Below, piece by piece: positions 8,946 to 18,355 of a DNA stretch of 55,675 nt. Position numbers and translations under genes: made by a program. The notes under the pieces are model-generated. The model was given only the letters and a program-made list of their open reading frames with translations. It did no database searches and had not been told where the DNA came from. The DNA lies in the NCBI GenBank assembly GCA_025201865.1, contig MU602702.1:3953-59627 (forward strand), in the 5' to 3' direction. Numbering within the stretch: position 1 is the first letter of the stretch; every line of letters starts with the position of its first letter. This DNA is from Ramicandelaber brevisporus. Its lineage: Eukaryota; Kickxellomycota; Ramicandelaberales; Ramicandelaberaceae.

Positions 8946-11900
8946 ATGGACACATCTATCGTTGCAGTGGATTCACTCGAAACAACCACGGCAACAACAG
9001 CCGAGAAACCAAGCTTGATTGTTGACAACACGGCCATGTCAAACACTGACTCTGAGAATGGCCAGGACCCGAATGATTGCTGTTGCTGCTGCTGCTGCGA
9101 TTGCTGCTATCGCTGTTGTATTCCGTTTCGTCCGCGTATTCCTCACATTTTCCGTCGCAACTCAACCAAGGCCGCTGCAAAGCCTCCTTCAATCTCTGCA
9201 GCATCAACTAATCAAACATCGGCGACTGTTGATGACAGTGTTAAGGGCGATGTCAACAGTACCTCAGCATCGGCCAAGCCTGCTCGTCGCATGTCTCTTC
9301 GTGAACGCACAGTTGCTCGTCTCAGCACAATTGTTAGCACAATCGTTCCTGGAACCAAACGTAATGGCTCACCAGCATCAACATCAGCGTCAGCAGCAGC
9401 ATCAGTATCAGCTTTAGACTCTATCGATGAGGTAAACGAAGCCGTAGCCTCATCAGCCGAGATTAATGCTAATCAAACTCATGATGGTGTTGATATAAAC
9501 AAACCGGTAACATCAGCATCAGCAACCGCAACAGATTCTCCAGCAGATACACCAAACACAGCCGAATCATCCAAGATTGAGCCAGCAGGCATTGTAAAAG
9601 ACTCAGAAATCGATAGCAACAGTGAACGCAGTGATATACCATCTGATGTCACCACGTCACAAGCAGTTCCAGAATCTACATCATCGCCTCCACAGTCACA
9701 ACCGCAGCCGCCACCGCAACTGCAGCCGCAGCCACCTGCTCCTCCAGTCAGTGAGCCTGTCCTCGGCTCTGAGAAGGACGGACATTCGGGCTCATTCACA
9801 CCTGGGAGTTATGTGGATCTTGACGATGGAGGCAGCAGCAGCAGCAGTGGTTTAGATTCGACAGTTGACTCTGCCATATCATCCCCCGAACTGGTGTCAA
9901 CATCAAGCAGCACAGTGTTGATCGGAGGATACTGTCCAACTGGTCTTGCAGCATTCACACAGCGTCCACCATTTGCCATCATGTCCAGCCGAGTTGAGCC
10001 CCACCCGAATCTCGTCAACTCTGTGCGTTTTGCCAACACTGGCAAGTTCCGGTTGAGCAAAGAGGGCGGCGGTGTTGGTCGCGCCATCCCAACTTCAGAG
10101 AACACACTGCAGCCTCCACACCCAACTACAAAGTGGTGGCTCAATCTCACTCTGGGCAACACTATGATGCCAGTTGCGCCGTATCCATACTTGGTGCGTG
10201 CATATCCACCTGCTAGCTCAGATAGCTCCGTTCGCAGTCGCCGTTCAGTATCTTCAAGTGGCAGTGGAATGAGCAAGGCTGAGCCGGCTGGATTGACATT
10301 CAGCATGCCAGAGCATTTCACAACTCCAGATACTACACAGCAGTTGTTTACTGATGACTGGACAATCGGCGTGTCATCACCTGGCATCACTAGCAATGCT
10401 CTTCAGGTTCCTTGGCGAGTTGATCGCTCAATTGAATCGTGGGATGATATGTCAGTTACCATGGTGTGGCAGCGTGTGTTTGATCCTTCATATACTCACA
10501 GCAGTGTGCGTCACAGCAGCAGCAACAGCAGCAACAGCAACAACAGCAGTTCCACCCTGATGCGCCAGCTTCAGCCACTCAATGTGATGCGCACTACATT
10601 GATCAAAGGGTCGCCATTCATCACCATGGAGATATCTCAAGCTGCGTTCCGTGATGGTGGCTCAGTGGCACTCATGACGCCACATCTATTGATTGGCCAA
10701 GTTCAGACACAAACAATTGCATCTGGTCGAATTGCACAGCAGCCAATTTCAACCGCCCGTGATCCATTTACCACCACGCGTGACCACAATCTGGCCGACG
10801 ATGCTGTAGTTGCTTGTGGTCCAACTTGGGTCGACGATGTTTTGCTGAGTCTATCGACACGCTCATCACGCACCAGCAGCAGCAACAACAGCAACAACAG
10901 CAACAACAGCAACAATATCAACAGCAGCAGTGGCGCTGAGATGGAGGTTGGCTGGTCATGGACTCGTACACGCACCGTTGTTGAGACACGTGGAACAACA
11001 AACAAACGTGGACGCTGGGTTATCTACGCAACATCCATTGAGCCAGCAATTGGGTTCGGTTCGACTGCAGAGTACCCTCAAGCTGCTGGAGTGCAATGGC
11101 GCAGTGAGCTGATGGGCATTGTTGGTACAAAGCTGGAGCCGCTTGCTCCGTTTTCTGGATACGTCAGCATGGTGTGGTTACCCCATGATGCCTCCAACAT
11201 TGATGAACTAATTTCTGTTCTTGACAAACATGCTGCCGTGTATCCGGTTGGTGGCTCAGTTTCATTTGCCTTTGGCAATACTGCTGCAATAGCTGAGCAG
11301 CAGACAGCAGCAAGCATTGCGTATTCATTTGATGTGCGTGGTGTTGTGGATGCCGATGAGCAGGCTGACATACCCAGCAAAGTAAATAACTCTTTGCTGA
11401 TGCTTGCTCTGCCACATCATATCGATGTACTCAACTCTAGTGTATCGTTGAGTGCACCACTTGATGCATCCAAGGCAGTCCCAGCTACCTCCTTGCTGGA
11501 TGGTCTGTTCCCCTGCATCAAAGGTGCATTGACACCGATTGTTGGCAATCATTGGAGTATGACTGAGGTCATGCCAAACTATGACTTCTTTGCTCGTGGC
11601 GACATTGCGCTGGCCGACATTCCAGCTCTGTTGGATGCATTGCAACATGACATCAGCACGGCGCTCGGCTCGGTGGTGTCTCAAGATCCGTACTTTGCTG
11701 GCAAAGAACTTGCTCGCATCGCTCGTCTGGTTGTCATCACAGAGCACACGTTTGCATCGATTGGGTCTACTGCCTCTGGCGCCGCCGAGTCTTGTTCTGC
11801 CAGTGGACTGCCTGATGACACCAGTGGGCTGCGAAAGAGTCTGCTAGACAAGGCGTTGGCAGCGCTGGAGCATCACTTGGCACCGTGGCTCGCCAGTATC

Positions 11901-12992
11901 AATTCGAATCCATTCCGGTTCGAAGACCGCTGGGGTGGCGTCTGTTCTCACAATGGACTCAGTGACACCAACGCCGACTTTGGCAACGGACTGTACAATG
12001 ACCATCACTTCCACTTTGGCTACTTCACGTACGCTGCTGCAGTCATTGCTCGCCACGATCCAGCTTGGTTGCTGCAGCCAGCTCTGGGATCAACCGCCCT
12101 CGCTGAGCAGCTCTATTCTGGCACTGGATCACAGCCGCCAATCAGACTGGATGCCGTTGTTGCTTTGCTGCGTGATTACTGCTCGGTTGATCGCAACGAC
12201 GGCTTCTACGCCTTTGCTCGACACAAGGACTTGTTTGATTTCCACTCTTGGGCATCAGGCGTCACGCCATTCCCCGATGGATGCCATCAAGAGTCGTCAT
12301 CAGAGGCTGTGAATGCGTACTATGCTGCGTATCTGTTTGGTCTGGCACTGCCAACTCTCACCAGTCTCATCAATCAAACGCGTGACAATGTCGACACCAG
12401 TATTAGCAACGGCAACGACAATGTGTCCAACAATCTAACACTGGCGCATTTTGGTGCGTTGTTCATGCAGATGGAGATTCGTGCTGCGCAAATGTACTAT
12501 CATCATCGCTCACAGCCAACCTCCGCCAGTCCATATCGCGAGCAGTTTTCCAGCAGCGGCCCTGGCACGATTGGCATCCTGTTTGCATCGAAGGCTGATC
12601 ATCGCACATGGTTTAGCACACAGCCAGAGCACATCTTCCTCATCCAAGCACTTCCGTTCACACCAGCAGCCCGGGCATTGCTTGCAACGGATGGCGGCCA
12701 GTGGGCGAGACAAGTGTGGCCGCGCTTCACAGCCCAGGCTCTGCTAGAGCCGAGCAGCGCAGAGGACCACGAACCACTCCGCACCAAGCAACTGAGTGCT
12801 GATACTGGTACCAATGCTGACCAGTCTAAGCTTGTGCCGATGCCTGACAGCTGGCGTGAGTATGCAGAGATGTTCCGTGCATTGGTTGACAAGGTTGGCA
12901 GTCGCCGTGGCATCGAGTCTTTGCGCACAACTGGCGATCGCGATGATGGCAATTCCTACTCCAATGCCCTTTACTGGGTATTGACCGTTTAA
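8946..12992 (+). CDS. GH81 endo-1,3-beta-glucanase with poly-Cys N-terminus
   Basis: 1348 residues from ATG 8946, single exon. There is no signal peptide. Residues 45-58 hold eleven cysteines, seven of them in a row, followed by a basic stretch; this suggests S-acylation and membrane attachment (inference). Residues 60-330 are Ser/Thr/Pro/Ala-rich and probably disordered. The GH81 domain runs from about 340 (KWWLNLTLGN, then PYPYLVRAY) to the end. The catalytic region has DFGNGLYNDHHFHFGYF from residue 1011 and ESSSEAVNAYY from 1116, containing the Asp, His and Glu residues that GH81 enzymes need. Asn/Ser microsatellite inserts lie near 520-540 and 640-660. The family cleaves internal beta-1,3-glucan bonds during septum separation or wall turnover; cytosolic Acf2/Eng2-type members also lack signal peptides. 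A second GH81 copy follows downstream. Confidence 0.93.
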   Translation: MDTSIVAVDSLETTTATTAEKPSLIVDNTAMSNTDSENGQDPNDCCCCCCCDCCYRCCIPFRPRIPHIFRRNSTKAAAKPPSISAASTNQTSATVDDSVKGDVNSTSASAKPARRMSLRERTVARLSTIVSTIVPGTKRNGSPASTSASAAASVSALDSIDEVNEAVASSAEINANQTHDGVDINKPVTSASATATDSPADTPNTAESSKIEPAGIVKDSEIDSNSERSDIPSDVTTSQAVPESTSSPPQSQPQPPPQLQPQPPAPPVSEPVLGSEKDGHSGSFTPGSYVDLDDGGSSSSSGLDSTVDSAISSPELVSTSSSTVLIGGYCPTGLAAFTQRPPFAIMSSRVEPHPNLVNSVRFANTGKFRLSKEGGGVGRAIPTSENTLQPPHPTTKWWLNLTLGNTMMPVAPYPYLVRAYPPASSDSSVRSRRSVSSSGSGMSKAEPAGLTFSMPEHFTTPDTTQQLFTDDWTIGVSSPGITSNALQVPWRVDRSIESWDDMSVTMVWQRVFDPSYTHSSVRHSSSNSSNSNNSSSTLMRQLQPLNVMRTTLIKGSPFITMEISQAAFRDGGSVALMTPHLLIGQVQTQTIASGRIAQQPISTARDPFTTTRDHNLADDAVVACGPTWVDDVLLSLSTRSSRTSSSNNSNNSNNSNNINSSSGAEMEVGWSWTRTRTVVETRGTTNKRGRWVIYATSIEPAIGFGSTAEYPQAAGVQWRSELMGIVGTKLEPLAPFSGYVSMVWLPHDASNIDELISVLDKHAAVYPVGGSVSFAFGNTAAIAEQQTAASIAYSFDVRGVVDADEQADIPSKVNNSLLMLALPHHIDVLNSSVSLSAPLDASKAVPATSLLDGLFPCIKGALTPIVGNHWSMTEVMPNYDFFARGDIALADIPALLDALQHDISTALGSVVSQDPYFAGKELARIARLVVITEHTFASIGSTASGAAESCSASGLPDDTSGLRKSLLDKALAALEHHLAPWLASINSNPFRFEDRWGGVCSHNGLSDTNADFGNGLYNDHHFHFGYFTYAAAVIARHDPAWLLQPALGSTALAEQLYSGTGSQPPIRLDAVVALLRDYCSVDRNDGFYAFARHKDLFDFHSWASGVTPFPDGCHQESSSEAVNAYYAAYLFGLALPTLTSLINQTRDNVDTSISNGNDNVSNNLTLAHFGALFMQMEIRAAQMYYHHRSQPTSASPYREQFSSSGPGTIGILFASKADHRTWFSTQPEHIFLIQALPFTPAARALLATDGGQWARQVWPRFTAQALLEPSSAEDHEPLRTKQLSADTGTNADQSKLVPMPDSWREYAEMFRALVDKVGSRRGIESLRTTGDRDDGNSYSNALYWVLTV

Positions 12993-13429
12993 AACTAAAA
13001 AAGCCTTTAAAAAATCATATATTAAAGTGCCTCCTTTTGAGCGATTTGGACAATTGTTGGTACCGTTCCCCTGTGGGTGTGGGCTGAATTCCCCCGACAC
13101 GAGCAGGGGACTAGCGTCATCACTACACTTTCAGGGTGAGGACAGATTGGCTGCTGGTCATTCTCGATTTGTATTTCGAGAAGCGTCGGACTGGGTACCC
13201 ATCGAAGGCGGAGGCATTTCCACACGGATCGTCTTTCTACTTTTTCTACTGTGCTCGATTACTACAGTTCGCACGCGTTCACTCTGCTTCCTCCTCCTCT
13301 GCCTCTGCCTCTTCCTTCGCACCAACTCACTCGATTCTGCCTTTTTGTTTTACTTTCTTTTCTTCTTTCTTGGTTTCGTCTTTGGTTCATTTTTGTTTTT
13401 GCCTTTGTTTTACTTGTACTAGAAACTGA
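12993..13429. promoter_or_regulatory. Intergenic between two GH81 genes
   Basis: The 437 bp hold the 3' end of the first GH81 gene (ATTAAA near 13020) and the promoter of the second. The last 200 bp are strongly T/C-rich on plus (about 13230-13420), the pyrimidine-leader style also seen at other genes here. No RNA gene or conserved coding sequence was seen. Confidence 0.45.
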
Positions 13430-15656
13430 ATGAAACCCTTTGTCGCGATACCAGGTGCCTTGGCTGCACTGGCGGGTGTGGCTGCTGCGGCCGGCTTGCT
13501 ATCGCCTCTATCGACATCGAAGCCGACCTTTGCGACTGTCAGCAACTCTCAGCAGCCATCGGGTTTCTGGGCACTGTCCGGCGGCAACAAGACTCCGCTT
13601 CCAACGAATCAGTGGTATCAGAACCTGGTGGTGGGCAGTGGGTCTGATCCTATTTCACCATGGCCGTACCAAGTCTCTGCGGTGTCAGATGGATTCGCCT
13701 TTTGCTATCCAAGCCTCTCCACCGCAGAGAACGCAGTGTTTGCCCCGTTCGTCAAATCATGGACGCTGCGTGCTGTGGAACAGACATCAACACACGTGGT
13801 GACTGGATATGATGAGCTTGGTGTGAATGTGCAGTGGCTCAATTCAGCTCGCACAGTTACTATGCAGTCGTACTTTGTTCGTGGCTCGCCGTATCTCACT
13901 GGAGTGATGCTGAACACGACGCCGCGTTTGGATACCATTCATGCAATTTTGAGCGTCGATGGTCCTCAGGATATCGGCGGCGGGTTGCGTCGCACAACTG
14001 TCAAGCTGAACAGCGGCCAGAGCTGGGCTTTGTATGTCTCCGATGCCACTGCCAAATGGAATCAGGATGGCGCATCCAGCCTCGTTCTGTCCAAGCCGCT
14101 GAGTGGATTTGTGCGCGTTGCTTACATTGCCTCCGATGACCAGCATTCATTCAACGACGCGCTGTCGGCTCTTGACCGATATGCTGGTGCCATTCCAACC
14201 AGCGCGCGGGTTGAGTATACCTTGAACAGTATACATTGCCTCCGATGACCAGCATTCATTCAACGACGCGCTGTCGGCTCTTGACCGATATGCTGGTGCC
14301 ATTCCAACCAGCGCGCGGGTTGAGTATACCTTGAACAGTAATTTTGTGGCTGAGCTCATTTACGACTATACGGTTCATAGCCTTGCTGGCCAGTCTCTTG
14401 CAATGCTTGCACTTCCACATCACTTCAACAGTCTTGCTGGCGTTGGTCGTGCCTCAGCTCTTGATGGATACCGCAGCTTTAAAGGTCCGATGCGTGCCGT
14501 CGTTGGATCAAAATGGAGATTGATTGAAAGACTTCCGACTGGTCGTGAAATCAGCTGGTTTGGTCGGTACCCCGTGCTGAACTCTGATAAAAGTCGACTC
14601 GTGCAGCTGCTGGAAGCCGATATCGCTGATGTCGAACAGAAGGGTATCAGTCCAGGCGATCCATACTTCTTTGGCAAGGCTATTGCGCGTGCCGCTCGCT
14701 TTGCCCTCATGAGCGAAGAGGTTGGCCGCCAGGATCTCGTCCAGCGAGCCATCGCAGTGACCAAGAAGCAAATTGAACCGTGGCTGCGTGGCAGCAATCC
14801 GAATGCGCTGGTGTATGACCAAAGCTGGGGTGGCATTGTGTCAACAAACGGTGCTCGCGATCAAGGCGCTGACTTTGGCAACGGCATCTACAATGATCAT
14901 CACTTCCACTACGGATACTTTGTGTACGCAGCAGCCGTCATTGGCAAGTATGACCAATCATGGCTGAAGTCAAACCGCGAACCAGTGCTGGCGTTGCTTC
15001 GCGACTATGCCAATCCGTCCCGCAACGACCCTCACTTTACTGTCGCTCGCCACAAGGATTTGTTTGACTACCATTCGTGGGCTTCTGGCCTGGTTCCGTT
15101 TGGCGACGGTCGCAACCAAGAAAGCACCTCCGAGGCTGTCAATGCATACTACGCTGCATATCTCCTGTCACTGGCGATGCCAAATGACTTCGTTGGCGAT
15201 GTCCAGGCCTTCCGCCGCTTCGCACTCCTGATGCTCCACACTGAGATTGTTGGATCTCAGCTGTACTGGCAGATTCACTCAAGGCAGCCAATCCAAATCT
15301 ATCCCGACCCAATCAAGTCTCGTCGCGTTGTTGGCGTGTTGTGGCATTCCAAGGCTGACTATGCGACATGGTTTGGTGGCAATCCCGAGTACATTCACGG
15401 CATTCAAATGCTGCCATACACTCCGGTTTCGGCAGCTCTTCTGCAGCCACAGTGGGTCCGTGAGCAGTATGCCGCCATGAACGGCGATTCTGTGGTGGAC
15501 CGTGCCTCACAGTCCTGGGCCGAGATTCTCGTAATGGCCAATGCACTCGTCGATGTCAACAGCGCTCGCACCAAATTGGCAAAGTACTCCCAGCACGACG
15601 ACGGAAACTCGGCGTCTAACGTGCTCTACTGGGTCTCCACGTGCTGCCGCGGCTAA
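13430..15656 (+). pseudogene. Secreted-type GH81 endo-1,3-beta-glucanase, frame broken by a tandem duplication
   Basis: The gene starts at ATG 13430 with a likely signal peptide (MKPF, then an Ala/Leu/Val-rich core to about residue 22) and enters the GH81 fold at about residue 45 (PLPTNQWYQNLVVG). The frame stops at 14248 after 272 residues. A second frame, open to 15656, carries the rest of the domain including DFGNGIYNDHHFHYGYF (14871 onward) and ESTSEAVNAYY (15120 onward). The break is exactly explained by a perfect 109-bp tandem repeat (14123-14340); 109 is not a multiple of 3, and the downstream frame is the one expected if only one copy were present. No other lesion is visible and catalytic residues are intact, so this is either a very recent null allele or an assembly error. 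As written, only a truncated, non-catalytic product can be made. AATAAA lies at 15737, 81 bp after the stop. It is a paralog of the GH81 gene upstream. Confidence 0.85.
14123..14340. repeat. Perfect 109-bp tandem duplication inside GH81 gene
   Basis: Positions 14123-14231 and 14232-14340 are identical over 109 bases, with mismatches immediately outside both ends, so there is no extra junction microhomology. The unit lies wholly within coding sequence and shifts the frame by +1. The unit contains no AGGT or AGGC that would let GT-AG or GC-AG splicing remove one copy. Confidence 0.97.
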
Positions 15657-16241
15657 ACTACATGCTTAACGATTAAAGTCTCTCAATTGAAACGGCCATT
15701 TTAAGAACCACAGATATATTCACATGATGTCACAGCAATAAATGCGTCACCAATGACAGCGGGGGCAAGAGTAGTGTAGTGCGGTCAAGAGTGATAATAA
15801 TTTTTATTCGGCTCACCATAAATTAGCCTTCCCAAACGCGGATTAGCCGGTGCCCTCCCAGGCGGAGATTGTTTCCATTCATGGATTGTCATCCGAGGCT
15901 TGACTGGGTGTGCGCATTCTTCTATAGTTGTCTTTTTCTTTCTCTTTTCGAAATTGCCTTCCGCCTCTCGTAGCCAGCCCGTGGCTTCCCTATTCTCGAC
16001 GCCATCTCTACCACGCAAAAACACACACACTGACACACACACACTGACACACACACTCACAGGCACACTCTCATACACGCCTCCTTCCACACCCTCTTTC
16101 ACAGCAAAACGACTCCATTATATTCACAAGCGTACCGTCGCCAACAGCATCAATGTCATCGGAGCACGCCTCCTTCCACACCCTCTTTCACAGCAAAACG
16201 ACTCCATTATATTCACAAGCGTACCGTCGCCAACAGCATCA
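15657..16241. other. Intergenic: GH81 3' end and acyl-CoA synthetase leader
   Basis: The region contains AATAAA at 15737 for the GH81 transcript, then about 250 bp without recognised features. A CA-rich dinucleotide stretch with CTGA interruptions (about 16018-16075) comes next, followed by an 89-bp tandem duplication that overlaps the acyl-CoA synthetase start. The acyl-CoA synthetase reading frame stays open back to 15900, but the composition is simple-repeat leader rather than protein. Confidence 0.5.
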
Positions 16242-16254
16242 ATGTCATCGGAGC
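16076..16254. repeat. Perfect 89-bp tandem duplication over the acyl-CoA synthetase start
   Basis: The 89-base unit at 16076-16164 recurs at 16165-16253, and identity continues one base to 16254. The unit includes the start-codon context, so two ATGs with identical flanks exist at 16153 and 16242. Because 89 is not a multiple of 3, the first ATG is in a different frame and opens a 111-codon frame ending at 16488, overlapping the main coding region. Confidence 0.97.
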
Positions 16255-18287
16255 CCGCAATGTATTCGTACGAGCTGGAGGACGCGTCGCAGAAGGCTGG
16301 CGAAGGCCGCCCGCGCTTCAACATTCTGCATCGCGACCGGAACTTGCCGATGGAGCTCAGCGTGCCAGGAGTCTCGAACGTCTACGACATTTTTTTGCTG
16401 GGCAAGAGACGCTCAAACGACGGTCCGTACCTTGGCAAGCGCGACATCAATCCGGAGGACGGCAGTGCCGGCCCATACCGTTGGTTGAGCTACAGCGAAG
16501 TTGGAAGCATGGCGTCGGACTTTGGATCAGGATTGGCCAGGCTTGGCGTGGAGTTCGGCGAGCTCGTTGGATACTACTGCAAGAACAGCATCGAGTGCTA
16601 CATGGGCAGACTGGCCGGACACGAGTACGGATATGTAATGGTACCAATGTACGAGACCATTGGTCCAAACGCCGTGACCAACGCACTAGTTGAGTGCGAG
16701 ATGAAGACTGTCGTGACCCTGGCTGCCAATTTGGAAAAGCTGTTGGACATTGTGCGCAACGAGAAGTCGTGCCAAGAGAGTCTGCGCTTGATTGTGCTAC
16801 TGGACAGTCAGGTTGACGACGTGGCTGCTGAGCATCTCCAGGCTGCGGAGAAACTGGGTATCAAGCTACATGGATTCAAAGAGGCTTGCTCGCTGGGTGC
16901 GAACCCATCTCGCCAGCCGCCAGCTCGCACACCTACCAAGGAAGACCTGGCGCTCATCATGTATACTTCTGGAACGTCATCAAACTCTCCCAAAGCGGCG
17001 AAGCTTACTCATGGCAATCTCATGTACATGCAAGCAGTGGCTGAAACCGGCTTGCAGAACGAGTCTTCGTCTCTCTTTGAGCTCGGCGGTCGCAACGTCT
17101 TCTTGAGCTTCCTTCCAATGGCACACTTGTACGAACAAGGCACAAGTCTGATGGTCACTGGTAACGGTGGCCAGATTGGAATGTCGCGCGGCAATCCCCA
17201 GCTGCTGCTTGAGGATGCGCAGTTCCTGAAGCCGACTATGTTTGCTGGCGTTCCGCGTCTGTTCAACCGCATCCACGACAAGGTTTGGTCCACCATTCGT
17301 GCCAAAGGTGGCGTTGCTCAGTATCTGTTTGAATGGGCCGTGGCAACCAAGCTGGCAAACATGAAGGCCACAGGTCAACTGACGCACTGGCTGTGGGACC
17401 GACTGGTGTTCGGCAAAATCCGCAGCATGCTTGGCGGCGAAGTGCGCTGCTTCATGTCCAGCTCTGCCCCAATTACAGCCGAAGTCAAGAACTTTATGCG
17501 CATTGCATTCTCTATCCCAGTGGTGGAGGCGCTTGGTATGACCGAAGCAACTGCAGTTTGCTCGATTACATCTGACAAGGACCTGGATGCTGGCCATGTT
17601 GGTGGTCCGCAGCTTGGTGTGCTCGTCAAGTTGGTTGATGTGCCCGACATGGGCTACACATCTGCCGACAAGCCATATCCGCGCGGCGAAATCTGCGTCA
17701 AGGGCCAAGGTGTGTTTGCTGGGTACTTGAAGAACCCAGAGAAGACCGCCGAGGTTATTGATGCTGATGGCTATTACCACACTGGTGACATTGGCATGTG
17801 GGATGAACAGGGCAGACTGGTTTTATTTGACCGCAAATCAAGCTTTGTCAAGCTCTCCCAAGGCGAGTTCCTGGCCCTGGATCGCATCGCCAGCGTCATT
17901 GAGAACCATCCGCTTGTTCAGCAGGCGTTTGTTCATGCTGAGCCAATCCAGTCGTTTGTGATTGGCGTCGTTGTCCCTGATGAAGAGATGGTGCGACCAT
18001 TCCTCGCCGAACACCCCGAGCTGGGCATCGACTCATCCGCGCCATTCGCTGACATTTGTGCAAGCGATGCACTGAAGAAGCACCTGTTGAAGACCTTGGA
18101 TGAATGGTGTCGCGCAAGCAAATGCATGGGCTTTGAGATCCTCAAGAATGTGCATGTCGAGTCCGCACCCTTCTCTGTTGAAAATAAGCTTTTGACGCCA
18201 ACTCTCAAGCTCAAGCGCAACGCCGTTCGTGATCATTACCGCGAGAAGCTGACGGCCATGTATGCCGAAGGTGCCATCTCATACTGA
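16242..18287 (+). CDS. Long-chain fatty acyl-CoA synthetase (FAA/ACSL type)
   Basis: 681 residues from ATG 16242, close to the family norm (about 650-700). It activates long-chain fatty acids to acyl-CoA using ATP and CoA, at ER, lipid droplet or peroxisome membranes. ANL-superfamily motifs in order: P-loop region MYTSGTSSNSPKAAKLTHGN (about 240), FLSFLPMAHLYEQ, MFAGVPRLFNRIHDK, EALGMTEATA, RGEICVKGQGVFAGYLKNPE, YYHTGDIG (about 514) and FDRKSSFVKLSQGEFLAL. The P-loop departs from the usual TSGT-TG-x-PKG pattern: Gly is Ser, one residue is inserted and the last Gly is Ala, although the Lys is kept. The start is complicated by the tandem duplication that supplies an identical but out-of-frame ATG at 16153. 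The gene converges with the next one, with stop codons 68 bp apart. Confidence 0.93.
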   Translation: MSSEPAMYSYELEDASQKAGEGRPRFNILHRDRNLPMELSVPGVSNVYDIFLLGKRRSNDGPYLGKRDINPEDGSAGPYRWLSYSEVGSMASDFGSGLARLGVEFGELVGYYCKNSIECYMGRLAGHEYGYVMVPMYETIGPNAVTNALVECEMKTVVTLAANLEKLLDIVRNEKSCQESLRLIVLLDSQVDDVAAEHLQAAEKLGIKLHGFKEACSLGANPSRQPPARTPTKEDLALIMYTSGTSSNSPKAAKLTHGNLMYMQAVAETGLQNESSSLFELGGRNVFLSFLPMAHLYEQGTSLMVTGNGGQIGMSRGNPQLLLEDAQFLKPTMFAGVPRLFNRIHDKVWSTIRAKGGVAQYLFEWAVATKLANMKATGQLTHWLWDRLVFGKIRSMLGGEVRCFMSSSAPITAEVKNFMRIAFSIPVVEALGMTEATAVCSITSDKDLDAGHVGGPQLGVLVKLVDVPDMGYTSADKPYPRGEICVKGQGVFAGYLKNPEKTAEVIDADGYYHTGDIGMWDEQGRLVLFDRKSSFVKLSQGEFLALDRIASVIENHPLVQQAFVHAEPIQSFVIGVVVPDEEMVRPFLAEHPELGIDSSAPFADICASDALKKHLLKTLDEWCRASKCMGFEILKNVHVESAPFSVENKLLTPTLKLKRNAVRDHYREKLTAMYAEGAISY

Positions 18288-18355
18288 TATTGTTATTACT
18301 TCTCTTTTTGTCTTTAAAAACATCATGTCTATCTTTATTTTCTCGTTCTAAGTAA

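Noticed and set aside
13027-13422. 131-codon frame between the GH81 genes
   Set aside because: Its second half is translated pyrimidine tract (Phe/Leu/Ser), with no homology recognised.
14123-14340. The 109-bp duplication as a newly created intron
   Set aside because: Intron creation by tandem duplication needs an AG-GT (or AG-GC) in the unit. Neither occurs in the unit or at its junction, and no U12 donor consensus is present.
15900-16241. N-terminal extension of the acyl-CoA synthetase
   Set aside because: The frame is open, but it is encoded by CA repeats and the duplicated leader, and the family N-terminus begins near 16242.
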